Shown here: positions 1 to 7,160 of the stretch, one piece after another
Position numbering within the stretch: position 1 is the stretch's first letter
How the letters are laid out: every line of letters begins with the position of its first letter
From: Candidatus Zixiibacteriota bacterium
GTDB lineage: Bacteria > Zixibacteria > MSB-5A5 > RBG-16-43-9
DNA length: 11,836 bases
Assembly: GCA_029858245.1 (NCBI GenBank)
Contig: JAOUFL010000046.1
Location: forward strand, 1-11,836
Direction of reading: 5' to 3'
Made by a program: the position numbers and the translations under genes
The notes under the pieces: generated by a model
What the model was told of the DNA's origin: nothing
What the model saw: only the letters and a program-made list of their open reading frames with translations
Database searches by the model: none

Positions 1-630
1 CTGGAAGAGCCGCCAAAAGACTCTCTTTTGCTCTTATTGAGCTCTGAGCCGGAAAAACTTTTATCTACCATGGTCTCTCGATGTCAGCGGATAAGGTTTA
101 GCCGAATAAAAGAAGAGCTTATTGCCGGGGAGCTGATAAGGAGCTTGTCTCTGGAAAAGGATAAAGCGTTTTTCTATGCCAGACTATCGGAGGGAAGTAT
201 TGGAAAGGCACTTTCATTAGCGGAAGAAGATAAAGCAGAACTAAGATCCCGGGTGGTTGAGTTTCTGAAAATAGTGCTGGGTGAGGACCGGGTAAGACTT
301 ATTGATTTTGTTAGTAATATCGTTACAGAATATGAGAGAGAAAGCATATTAGAGTTTTTTTCGTTTCTTTCAGGTTTCTTAAGGGATATATTTATCTTTC
401 TGGAAATCAGGGATAAGGAGAGGATTTTAGATCCTGCCCTCAGGGAGGAAATTGAATTCCTGGTGATTTCGTTTGATGAAAAAGAGAAAATACAGAGAGC
501 CCTGGAGCTTACGGAGAAAATCCGACTGGATATTCTGGGACACGTTAATTCAAAATTAGCCCTTTTAAATTTAGGTTTTGAGTTCAAGAACATAACTAAA
601 ACTTCGTGCGGGAAGAAACTCTTTACGTAA
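1..630 (+). CDS. holB: DNA polymerase III delta' subunit (clamp loader), C-terminal part; 5' end outside the window
   Basis: The delta' subunit is part of the clamp loader that opens the beta sliding clamp at primer-template junctions during replication. The reading frame is already open at base 1, so this is the last 209 residues of a longer gene; the first in-window ATG (28) is not the start. Seen: LEEPP in the first codons, a hydrophobic strand, then S-E-P-E-K-L-L and SRCQ-x-I-x-F. This is the sensor-1 / arginine-finger region shared by HolB and DnaX. Next comes an A-R-L-S-x-G-S-I-G-K-A-L helix typical of the AAA+ lid, and a helical C-terminal domain with the H-V-N-S-K-L-A-L-L-N-L ending of this family. 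The Walker A and zinc regions would lie upstream. DnaX is the alternative, but the short C-terminal domain and the ricT neighbour favour holB, as in Bacillus. The next gene starts 35 nt downstream, probably in the same operon. Confidence 0.88.
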   Translation: MEEPPKDSLLLLLSSEPEKLLSTMVSRCQRIRFSRIKEELIAGELIRSLSLEKDKAFFYARLSEGSIGKALSLAEEDKAELRSRVVEFLKIVLGEDRVRLIDFVSNIVTEYERESILEFFSFLSGFLRDIFIFLEIRDKERILDPALREEIEFLVISFDEKEKIQRALELTEKIRLDILGHVNSKLALLNLGFEFKNITKTSCGKKLFT

Positions 631-652
631 CACATAGTATATAAATAAAACC

Positions 653-660
653 AGAGGTGA
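653..660 (+). promoter_or_regulatory. Ribosome binding site of ricT
   Basis: AGAGGTGA lies 5 nt before the ATG at 666. It closely matches the anti-Shine-Dalgarno sequence at standard spacing and fixes the ricT start. Confidence 0.8.
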
Positions 661-665
661 TCTGA

Positions 666-1490
666 ATGGAGTTATATATAATAGAATTCAAAGGCTCGAG
701 AAGAGAATATTTTTCAAATCCGGGAAATCTTACCCTCTCTCCCGGGGATTACGTCATAGTTCAGGCAGAAAGGGGAGAGGACCTGGGCGAAGTGTCTAAA
801 AAAATAGAAGCTGAAGACTCTCTAAAATTAGAGGAAACCCCTATGAATATCTTAAGACCTGCCACTCAGGAGGATAGAGGAAGGATGAAAGAGAACCAGG
901 AAAAAGGGGAAAAAGCTTTAGAGGAATGTCAGAGATTGATTCAAGAAAGAAACCTGGAGATGAAGCTGGTGGATGTGGAATATCAATTCGACGGAAGCAA
1001 GCTAACCTTTTTCTTTATCGCAGAGAAAAGGATAGATTTCCGGGAGCTGGTTAAGGAATTGGCTTCTATTTACCGTACCCGCATAGAGTTGCGACAGATT
1101 GGAGTAAGGGATGAAGCTAAGAGATTAGGTGGTTATGGATGTTGCGGGCTTAAATTATGCTGCACTACTTTTATCCGTGAGTTTTCTCCTATTACCACTC
1201 AGCTGGCTAAGGAGCAGAACCTGGCTTTAAATCCGGTCAAGCTGTCGGGGAATTGCGGAAGGCTTTTATGCTGCCTGCTCTACGAAAAAGATTTCTATGA
1301 AAAAAACTTCAAACTCTATCCCCGGATAGGTTCCAAATACAGAACGGAAAAGGGAGAGGGAGTGGTAGAGAAAGTTAATCTGTTCAAAGAATATATCGTG
1401 GTAAGGCATGAGGAGGGAGAGATAGAAAAAATAAGCCTGACGGAGATTAAAAAAAGAAAAAAGAAATCCCAGGGTGTTACGGAATTCTAA
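666..1490 (+). CDS. ricT: PSP1-domain protein, RicT/YaaT family
   Basis: In Bacillus subtilis RicT (YaaT) forms the RicA-RicF-RicT complex, which carries iron-sulfur clusters and works with RNase Y in mRNA maturation. Seen in this 274-residue protein: a beta-rich N-terminal part (about 1-60), a charged helical stretch (about 65-100), then the conserved PSP1 C-terminal domain (about 60-190). The cysteine-rich core is clear: G-C-C-G at 158-161, C-C at 165-166, N-C-G-R at 196-199 and C-C at 202-203. These seven clustered cysteines fit metal or Fe-S ligation. A KOW/SH3-like basic tail follows (about 220-270), ending in a Lys/Arg run at 262-267. No RicA or RicF partner is in the window. The position directly after holB is the same as in Bacillus, which strengthens the call. 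The function outside Firmicutes is inferred from homology. Confidence 0.9.
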   Translation: MELYIIEFKGSRREYFSNPGNLTLSPGDYVIVQAERGEDLGEVSKKIEAEDSLKLEETPMNILRPATQEDRGRMKENQEKGEKALEECQRLIQERNLEMKLVDVEYQFDGSKLTFFFIAEKRIDFRELVKELASIYRTRIELRQIGVRDEAKRLGGYGCCGLKLCCTTFIREFSPITTQLAKEQNLALNPVKLSGNCGRLLCCLLYEKDFYEKNFKLYPRIGSKYRTEKGEGVVEKVNLFKEYIVVRHEEGEIEKISLTEIKKRKKKSQGVTEF

Positions 1491-1512
1491 GGTTAACTGC
1501 TGTTCTTATAAA

Positions 1513-1518
1513 AGGAGG
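1513..1518 (+). promoter_or_regulatory. Ribosome binding site that sets the TTG start of metG
   Basis: A perfect AGGAGG lies 5 nt before TTG at 1524. No in-frame ATG occurs until well past the HIGH motif (the first Met is near residue 287), so this site decides the start. Confidence 0.88.
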
Positions 1519-1523
1519 AGATA

Positions 1524-3467
1524 TTGAGCATCTCAGAGGGAGAAAATGTAAAGGGCAGGTATCTGATAACTACTCCCATATATTATGTAAATGATAAACC
1601 GCACATCGGGCATGCCTATACCACCATTGCTGCAGATGTTTTATCCAGGTTTCATCGCTTAAAAGGAGAACAGACCTTTTTTTTGACCGGCACGGATGAA
1701 CATGGCAGCAAGGTAGCAGAAGCAGCAGAAAAAGCTGGTATTTCCCCTCAGCAGCTCTGTGATAAAAATAGCCAGTTTTTCAGGAATGCCTGGCAGGAAC
1801 TGAATATTTCATATGATTATTTTGTCAGGACCACAGACCAAAGGCATATTCAGGCAGTAACCGTACTTTTGAATAAGCTTTTCTCAGCTAAAGACCAGAA
1901 AGGCGAGAAAGTTGTCTATTCCGGTGAATATAGCGGGTTATACTGTGTGGGCTGCGAGAAGTTCATTACGGAAAAGGACCTGGTAGATGGACTCTGCCCC
2001 AGTCATCTTAAACCACCTCAGAGTCTGACCGAGAAAAATTATTTTTTCAGACTCTCATCTTATCTCCCTCTGGTGCAAAAGCTGATCTCAGAGGATAAAA
2101 TAAGGATTTTGCCAGAGGAAAAGAAAAATGAGACTTTAGGGCTTTTTAAACAGGGACTGGAGGATTTCTCTATCTCCAGAGAAAAGGTAACCTGGGGAGT
2201 AACTCTACCCTTTGACCCCTCCCAGAAAGCCTATGTCTGGGTAGATGCTCTGCCTAATTATATTTCTGCCATAGGCTATGGGGATAATCCGGAGGAGTTC
2301 AAAAAATGGTGGTCCGGAGGAAAAGTAATTCACCTCATTGGTAAGGATATTCTAAAGTTCCACAATATCTACTGGCCTGCAATGCTTTTAGCCGCGGGCG
2401 AGAAAACCCCGGACCTTCTTTTTGTACACGGATATTTCACGGTAGATGGACAGAAGATGGGAAAATCATTGGGGAACGTAATAGACCCCCATCGCCTGAT
2501 AGAGAAATATGGAAGCGATGCCACACGCTACCTGCTTTTAACCCAGTTTCCTTTTGGGCAGGATGGGGATATTCAGGAGAAAAGGTTAGAGAATAAATAC
2601 AATTCAGACTTAGCCAACGATTTCGGTAACCTGGCAAGCCGGGTCTTGAAACTGATAAAGGAGAATTTCTCAGGGGAGATTCCGGAGCCAGAAGATTATC
2701 AAAAAGAAGAAAAAGAATTACAGGCTCAAGCAGTTGATACCGTCAGGAAAGTCTTTGATTACATCGAGGAGATAAGTATAAATCAAGGAATAGATGAGAT
2801 TTTGAAACTGGTCCGTTTAACCAATCGCTATGTGGATAAAACCGCGCCCTGGAATTTAGCCAAAGCTGGGGATAAGTCCCGTCTGCGAACAGTCCTTTAT
2901 ACTTCTGCAGAAACTATAAGGGTTATAAGCCTTCTTTTCTACCCGGTTATTCCGCAGAAAGCCTCGAAGCTGAGGGAGACTCTGGGATTTAAAGAAAAAG
3001 AGCTTATTCCCTCTCTGGAAAAAGAAAAGGACTGGGGTTATCTTAAGCCCGGAACTAAAATCGGCGAGATTACAGCATTATTCCCCAGATTATCCGAGAA
3101 AGAGAAAAAAGCAGTTGAAATCTCAAAGGAGAAAAAAATGGAGAATCAAATCAGCATAGAGGAGTTCGCAAAGTTGGATTTCAGGGTGGCAAAGGTTCTG
3201 GAGGCAGAAAGAGTGGAAGGGGCAAAGAAGCTTCTGAAACTCAAAGTAGAATTTGGTGAGGAGAAAAGGGAGATCGTTGCCGGGATTGCGGAGCACTATA
3301 AGCCGGAGGATTTGAGCGGGAAGACGATTATCCTCTTGACCAATCTTAAACCAGCCCGGATAAGAGGGATAGAGTCAAACGGTATGCTCCTGGCTGCCTC
3401 CGAGGGAGGGAATCTGGTTCTCTTGACCACGGATAAAGAGATAAACCCCGGGGCGAAGATAAGTTAA
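1524..3467 (+). CDS. metG: Methionyl-tRNA synthetase with C-terminal tRNA-binding domain
   Basis: This cytoplasmic class I synthetase charges tRNA-Met with methionine using ATP. At 647 residues it has the usual length for the long form. Seen in order: a Rossmann catalytic core with H-I-G-H at 27-30 and T-G-T-D-E-H-G at 55-61; a zinc knuckle with C141-x2-C144 and C158-x2-H161 (one-knuckle Cys3His type, as in Thermus); and the A-Y-V-W-V-D-A-L-P-N-Y segment at 236-246. The KMSKS signature at 311-315 appears as K-M-G-K-S. An anticodon-binding helical domain follows (about 350-510, with K-T-A-P-W-N near 439), then a charged linker and an OB-fold EMAP/Trbp111-like domain (about 541-647) with D-F-R-V-A-K-V and L-L-T-N-L-K-P-A-R-I-R-G. 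The TTG start is fixed by the strong AGGAGG upstream. It is the last gene before the terminator at 3514, and is probably cotranscribed with holB and ricT. Confidence 0.97.
   Translation: MSISEGENVKGRYLITTPIYYVNDKPHIGHAYTTIAADVLSRFHRLKGEQTFFLTGTDEHGSKVAEAAEKAGISPQQLCDKNSQFFRNAWQELNISYDYFVRTTDQRHIQAVTVLLNKLFSAKDQKGEKVVYSGEYSGLYCVGCEKFITEKDLVDGLCPSHLKPPQSLTEKNYFFRLSSYLPLVQKLISEDKIRILPEEKKNETLGLFKQGLEDFSISREKVTWGVTLPFDPSQKAYVWVDALPNYISAIGYGDNPEEFKKWWSGGKVIHLIGKDILKFHNIYWPAMLLAAGEKTPDLLFVHGYFTVDGQKMGKSLGNVIDPHRLIEKYGSDATRYLLLTQFPFGQDGDIQEKRLENKYNSDLANDFGNLASRVLKLIKENFSGEIPEPEDYQKEEKELQAQAVDTVRKVFDYIEEISINQGIDEILKLVRLTNRYVDKTAPWNLAKAGDKSRLRTVLYTSAETIRVISLLFYPVIPQKASKLRETLGFKEKELIPSLEKEKDWGYLKPGTKIGEITALFPRLSEKEKKAVEISKEKKMENQISIEEFAKLDFRVAKVLEAERVEGAKKLLKLKVEFGEEKREIVAGIAEHYKPEDLSGKTIILLTNLKPARIRGIESNGMLLAASEGGNLVLLTTDKEINPGAKIS
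3125..3140 (+). promoter_or_regulatory. Possible internal ribosome binding site and ATG within metG
   Basis: AAAGGAG (3125-3131) stands 6 nt before an in-frame ATG at 3138 (Met539). Initiation here would give a 109-residue protein that is exactly the C-terminal OB-fold tRNA-binding domain, close in size to free-standing Trbp111. The region encodes a Lys/Glu-rich linker, and AAG/GAG codons mimic Shine-Dalgarno sites by chance, so this remains a hypothesis. Confidence 0.3.
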
Positions 3468-3508
3468 AATAATAAGATAGATTGAGATTGGGTTAAGATT
3501 GTTATTCT

Positions 3509-3567
3509 GTAGCGGAAGGCTTTTAGCCTTCCATTTTTTTAAAGTTGGGCAGAGGTACCCGACCTAC
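3509..3567. repeat. REPIN-like pair of GTAG-headed palindromes (copy 1)
   Basis: GTAG at 3509-3512 is followed by a perfect 7-bp hairpin (GGAAGGC 3514-3520, loop TTTTA, GCCTTCC 3526-3532). The far end carries the inverted head CTAC (3564-3567), preceded by an imperfect palindrome (GTTGGG 3544-3549 against CCCGAC 3558-3563, with one T-G pair). Two GTAG-headed palindromes facing each other are the layout of REP doublets (BIME/REPIN), which are mobilised by RAYT transposases in other bacteria. No RAYT gene is in the window. Confidence 0.6.
3514..3540 (+). terminator. Intrinsic terminator after metG
   Basis: A perfect 7-bp stem (GGAAGGC / GCCTTCC) with a 5-nt TTTTA loop is followed by A and seven T residues (3534-3540). 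It lies 46 nt after the metG stop and would end the holB-ricT-metG transcript. The hairpin is also the palindrome of the first GTAG-headed repeat. Confidence 0.82.
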
Positions 3568-3593
3568 AAAAGTAAAACGAGGTCCCTTCTCTC

Positions 3594-3616
3594 GTAGCCG
3601 GGGCTCGCAGCCCCGC
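3594..3616 (+). repeat. Solitary GTAG-headed palindrome (REP-like)
   Basis: GTAG (3594-3597) and C are followed by a perfect 7-bp hairpin: CGGGGCT (3599-3605), loop CGC, AGCCCCG (3609-3615). The layout matches the units at 3509 and 9081, but the stem sequence differs. No inverted CTAC partner is visible. A short palindrome (GGTG / CACC around 3619-3629) follows directly. Confidence 0.55.
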
Positions 3617-3660
3617 ATGGTGTGACACCCTCAAACTTCTTTAAGAGTGTTTTAATCCAG

Positions 3661-3687
3661 CTAAAAGGAATTGACATTCAATTTTAG
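3661..3687. repeat. Imperfect inverted repeat centred on the -35 box of the tatD promoter
   Basis: CTAAAA (3661-3666) pairs with TTTTAG (3682-3687), and inside it GAAT (3668-3671) pairs with ATTC (3676-3679) around a TGAC centre. The asymmetric interruption is 1 nt on one side and 2 on the other. The palindrome covers the TTGACA box, so it could be an operator for a dimeric regulator. AT-rich sequence makes chance dyads common. Confidence 0.4.
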
Positions 3688-3699
3688 TAGGTTTATTAT
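3671..3699 (+). promoter_or_regulatory. Sigma-70-type promoter for the tatD-rsmA-...-pdxJ unit
   Basis: A consensus -35 TTGACA (3671-3676) is separated by exactly 17 nt from TATTAT (3694-3699), which matches the -10 consensus at five of six positions. Transcription would start near 3706, giving a leader of about 32 nt before the tatD ATG. It lies downstream of the metG terminator, as expected for a fresh transcription unit. Confidence 0.75.
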
Positions 3700-3737
3700 T
3701 ACGGCTAAGGATGATTCTTTAATTATAAGAAAATGTT

Positions 3738-4505
3738 ATGATCGATACTCATGCTCATCTGGATTTTCCGCAGTATGATAAGGACAGGGAGAAAGTAATA
3801 GAAGATGCTTTTTCCTCCGGTTTAGAAGCGATAATCAATATCGGGGTGGATCTGGAATCTTCTAAGAAATCAATCAGGTTAGCTGAAAAGTATAAAAATA
3901 TTTTCGCTACGGTGGGGTTTCATCCGCACGATGCTTCCAAATTAAGTCCAGAAAATCTCAAGGAATTAGAAAAACTTACCTCTCATCCCAGAGTCGTGGC
4001 AATCGGTGAAATCGGGCTGGATTTTTACCGCAACCTCTCGCCCAGAGATTTGCAGATAAAAGCATTTAAGCAGCAGTTGGAATTAGCTAAAAATTGTAAT
4101 CTCCCAATAGTTGTGCATATCAGAGATGCCTATAAAAAGGCTCTGGAAATTCTTTCCAGTTACGGCAGGGATTTGAAAGGGGTGCTTCACTGTTTCTCCG
4201 GGAATGAAAGCGAGGCAAAGGAAGGCTTGAAATCGGAGTATTACCTTTCCTTCAACGGTACTCTGACTTATAAGAACTCCAGGTCGGCAGAGCTTATAAA
4301 GAAAATCCCCTTAAGCTCGATTTTAGTGGAGACTGATTGTCCCTACCTTACCCCTGAGCCATTCAGGGGTAAAAGAAACGAGCCTAAACTCGTAAAGCTG
4401 GTTGTAGATAAGATTGTTGGGCTTTCGGGCTTACATTCTTTTCAGGAAATAGATGAGGTCTTCACCCAAAATGCAAAAAAACTCTTTAAGCTTGATATTA
4501 AATGA
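3738..4505 (+). CDS. tatD: TatD-family metal-dependent DNase
   Basis: TatD proteins are cytoplasmic TIM-barrel hydrolases of the amidohydrolase superfamily. E. coli TatD is a 3'-5' exonuclease linked to DNA repair. The 255-residue length is typical. Metal ligands are all visible: H5-A-H7 in the N-terminal D-T-H-A-H-L-D-F, E91 in G-E-I-G-L-D-F-Y-R, H127 in V-V-H-I-R-D-A, H151 in L-H-C-F-S-G and D200 in V-E-T-D-C-P-Y-L-T-P. The P-F-R-G-K-R-N-E-P stretch (208-216) is also characteristic. The ATG start gives the conserved M-I-D-T-H-A-H at the very N-terminus, although no convincing Shine-Dalgarno precedes it. The gene is first behind the promoter at 3671, and its stop overlaps the rsmA start (ATGA). 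The tatD-rsmA pairing is common across bacteria. The exact physiological substrate is uncertain. Confidence 0.95.
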   Translation: MIDTHAHLDFPQYDKDREKVIEDAFSSGLEAIINIGVDLESSKKSIRLAEKYKNIFATVGFHPHDASKLSPENLKELEKLTSHPRVVAIGEIGLDFYRNLSPRDLQIKAFKQQLELAKNCNLPIVVHIRDAYKKALEILSSYGRDLKGVLHCFSGNESEAKEGLKSEYYLSFNGTLTYKNSRSAELIKKIPLSSILVETDCPYLTPEPFRGKRNEPKLVKLVVDKIVGLSGLHSFQEIDEVFTQNAKKLFKLDIK

Positions 4506-5335
4506 GTTCTTATTCCTTATCACAAAAAAAAGAGTCCAGAGTTTTCCCCAAAAAATGGTTCAGCCAGAATTTTTTAACTAATCTAAAAGCTGCAAAAAGG
4601 ATAGTGGATTATCTGGATTTAAGACCCGGTCAGAACGTTTTGGAGATTGGACCGGGAAAGGGTGTTCTGACAAAATACCTGCTGGAGAAAAAAGCAAAAG
4701 TTTTCGGCGTGGAGCTGGATAGAAATCTTTGCAGGTTCCTGCAAGAGGAATTCAAGGAAGAAGGTAATTTAGAAATAATCAATCAGGATATCTTAAAGTT
4801 CAATTTGAAAAAGATTGCAGTGAAAGGCGGGACTTTAAAAGTAATCGGGAACATTCCTTACAAAATTACTACTCCGATTTTGGAATATCTAATCCAGAAT
4901 CGAGAGCTTTTAGACTTTGCCATACTTACCATGCAAAAAGAGGTAGCTAAACGCATCTGTGCAAATCCGGGCACACCAGACTGGTCTCCTCTTTCCATCG
5001 GGATACAGCTTTACTCTGACCCGGAGATATTATTTATGCTGAAGCCCAATTCTTTTCATCCACCACCCCATGTATATTCCGCAGTTTTGAGGCTTGACTT
5101 TCTACCTGAACCGAGGGAAAGAGTTGAACCCTCCTTTTTCAGCAATTTCATAAAAGCTCTTTTTTCCACCAGAAGGAAAAACCTTTTGAATAGTTTGAGT
5201 AAATCTATAGATTGGGATAAGGAGAAAGTTAAAAATCTTCTGGAAAAAGCCGGGATAGAGAATAACAGAAGAGCAGAAACTTTAAGCTTAGAGGAATTAG
5301 CCAGATTAATCCGATTGATTTCAGAAAAGAGCTGA
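4502..5335 (+). CDS. rsmA: 16S rRNA dimethyladenosine transferase RsmA/KsgA
   Basis: RsmA uses S-adenosylmethionine to dimethylate the two adjacent adenosines near the 3' end of 16S rRNA (A1518 and A1519 in E. coli), a late step in small-subunit assembly. Seen in 277 residues: F-S-Q-N-F-L at 20-25; the SAM-binding motif L-E-I-G-P-G-K-G at 47-54; the acidic V-E-L-D end of strand 2 at 70-73; N-Q-D-I at 94-97; and the catalytic motif N-I-P-Y at 117-120. The C-terminal helical domain follows, with F-H-P-P-P-H-V-Y-S-A-V (186-195) and F-S-T-R-R-K-N-L-L-N (221-230). The motif is usually NLPY in E. coli-type KsgA; NIPY is also seen in Dim1 and Erm relatives. Full length and the C-terminal lobe support RsmA over an Erm resistance methylase. 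The start overlaps the tatD stop by four bases (ATGA), so translation is probably coupled. Confidence 0.95.
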   Translation: MSSYSLSQKKESRVFPKKWFSQNFLTNLKAAKRIVDYLDLRPGQNVLEIGPGKGVLTKYLLEKKAKVFGVELDRNLCRFLQEEFKEEGNLEIINQDILKFNLKKIAVKGGTLKVIGNIPYKITTPILEYLIQNRELLDFAILTMQKEVAKRICANPGTPDWSPLSIGIQLYSDPEILFMLKPNSFHPPPHVYSAVLRLDFLPEPRERVEPSFFSNFIKALFSTRRKNLLNSLSKSIDWDKEKVKNLLEKAGIENNRRAETLSLEELARLIRLISEKS

Positions 5336-5353
5336 ATAAATTATCATAAGAAG

Positions 5354-7153
5354 ATGAAGAAAATCCGCATAATTTTTTTAATGATATTTTTTTGCACAGG
5401 TAAGCTGGTTAACGCTTCTTATCTGCATATGGATTTCTCCCTGAACAACCAGACCTACAACTGGAACAACCAGCTGGAGTATACCTATAATAAAAATCCA
5501 AACTTTTACTGGGGATTTCTCTTCTCTTTGAACTCGTTTTTGCTCAAACAGTCTGTGCGGGATCGCTGGCAGGAGGATGGAGATATCAGGTTGAAATTCG
5601 ATTATCTGCTTAAAGAAGGTTTAAAGGCCGGGGTGCTTCTGAATCACAAATTAAACTCGCTGGGGGAAAAAAAGGTTACAACTCAGGATTATCTGTTCAC
5701 CACCGAGTTGAACTTGTTAAGTAATCTCAAGCTCAGACAGAATATCGGTTTCAGCTCTTTGAGCAGAGAATCTGAGTATGAAAAAGGGTACGAGAGCGGG
5801 TTTGATTACTCAGTTTCCCTGGGGCTTGGTCCGGTAGCCTGGGAAAAAATCGTAGTTTTTCTGGACGTGGGACAGGATGTTAAAAAACTGGAAAGGATAC
5901 CTTCTCAGAACAGGAATTTAAAACTGCGTTTGCAGAGATATATTGCCGAGAAAGAGAGCTTGAATATTGAATATAACGAAAGCTGGTCAAAGAAAAGCTT
6001 TTTTTCAGGAACCAGCCCCCGGGCTTATACCCAGAGAAGGAAAGAAAGGGTTTTAAGGGTGGATGCCTCGAAGGAGATAATTTTTAACCTGACATTTAAA
6101 ATAGAATACGACTTTCAGCTGAAGAATTATCATTACAGCACAGAGGATGATACCCTTTCTGATCCCCTGGTCTTAAGGGATAACTCTCTTACTTCTCAGG
6201 ATTACACTCTGAGTTTAAACAAAAATTTCTTCGGAAAGTTCAATATAGAAGGATTCTACAAATATACATCCGGTGAGGAGGATTACGGTTTAAAGGAAAG
6301 AAACCAGGAGATGGAGGGTAGTGAGTTAGGGGGTAGGGTTTCCTCGAAGTTCAGCAATTCCGATTCCTTATTCATTACAGCCTCAATTGGAGTAACTTCA
6401 TTTTTTACCTCTCCGGGTTCATTTTTCAATGATCGGGACATCCTGACCAAGATACTACACCTGGAATATCTGCATATCTTCAGCCCATCCTTTAACCTGA
6501 AGCTTAAAACCGGGTTCAAAAATTTTCACCAGATATATATCTCCAGCCAGAAATCAGCCAATAACAATTACAATGAGTCCTATATGCTCTCCCCGTCTTT
6601 ATACTGGAGAGTGACTCCCGGTTTAAATCTTTTTCAGGAATACCAGATTCAAGCAAACTACATCTCCTATGATTTTCAGAAAGAGACAGAGAGCAATCAG
6701 AATAAAATCTTCAGGAGAGCTTCCACTTTCACCCGTATAAATTATATTCCCTATGAAAGACTGGAAGGGGAGTTCAGCTATCTTTACCGCTATGAGGATT
6801 ACGGTCAGCTTCTCTGGAAGGATGAATGGGTGAGAAGGCCCAGCTGGGAAAGAAAAACTTATGGATTCGGTCTTGGTTTGAAATACAAACCTTTTGGCAA
6901 AATAATTTTCTCCTCCGCATATAATTACGAGCTAAGAAAAGACTTTTCAATTCTTCTGGATTTACCAACCGGTAAGGAGAAAAAAGTTTACAGCTACAAA
7001 TTCTATAGAAATTTTCTTACATTTTCTTTAGATTACATAACGGATGACAGGAATTATCTGAGACTTCTGTGGACTGTAAGGACCCAGAAGGAGAAGGGGT
7101 TTGAAGAGGAAATTTCCAACTACGTGACCGTCTCTTTAGGAAGGATGTTTTAA
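5354..7153 (+). CDS. Predicted outer-membrane beta-barrel protein, family not recognised
   Basis: I cannot assign this 599-residue protein to a named family. It begins with a signal peptide: basic M-K-K-I-R, a hydrophobic core to about residue 15, and a likely cleavage after L-V-N-A (21/22). The remainder has no membrane helices. Instead it shows repeated alternating polar/aromatic stretches with many Tyr, Phe and Trp, charged turns, and runs such as L-K-L-K-T-G-F-K-N-F. It ends Y-V-T-V-S-L-G-R-M-F, an alternating strand with terminal Phe that fits the BAM recognition signal. About 578 mature residues would suffice for a barrel of more than 20 strands. No plug domain, TonB box or POTRA domain is apparent. 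It starts 18 nt after rsmA and is followed after 7 nt by a lipoprotein gene, so cotranscription is likely and a joint envelope role possible. The ribosome binding site (AAGAAG) is weak. Confidence 0.75.
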   Translation: MKKIRIIFLMIFFCTGKLVNASYLHMDFSLNNQTYNWNNQLEYTYNKNPNFYWGFLFSLNSFLLKQSVRDRWQEDGDIRLKFDYLLKEGLKAGVLLNHKLNSLGEKKVTTQDYLFTTELNLLSNLKLRQNIGFSSLSRESEYEKGYESGFDYSVSLGLGPVAWEKIVVFLDVGQDVKKLERIPSQNRNLKLRLQRYIAEKESLNIEYNESWSKKSFFSGTSPRAYTQRRKERVLRVDASKEIIFNLTFKIEYDFQLKNYHYSTEDDTLSDPLVLRDNSLTSQDYTLSLNKNFFGKFNIEGFYKYTSGEEDYGLKERNQEMEGSELGGRVSSKFSNSDSLFITASIGVTSFFTSPGSFFNDRDILTKILHLEYLHIFSPSFNLKLKTGFKNFHQIYISSQKSANNNYNESYMLSPSLYWRVTPGLNLFQEYQIQANYISYDFQKETESNQNKIFRRASTFTRINYIPYERLEGEFSYLYRYEDYGQLLWKDEWVRRPSWERKTYGFGLGLKYKPFGKIIFSSAYNYELRKDFSILLDLPTGKEKKVYSYKFYRNFLTFSLDYITDDRNYLRLLWTVRTQKEKGFEEEISNYVTVSLGRMF

Positions 7154-7160
7154 GATAGAA

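Noticed and set aside
174..635. 153-codon open frame on the minus strand over holB
   Set aside because: Ser/Leu-rich antisense shadow of a well-supported gene, with no ribosome binding site or recognisable domain.
3468..3737. tRNA, small RNA or CRISPR array in the metG-tatD gap
   Set aside because: The hairpins are short separate palindromes without a cloverleaf. The repeated units are inverted and diverged rather than regularly spaced direct repeats.
4502..5335. Reading the NIPY methylase as an Erm resistance gene
   Set aside because: Its length, C-terminal lobe and position behind tatD fit RsmA, and NIPY also occurs outside Erm.
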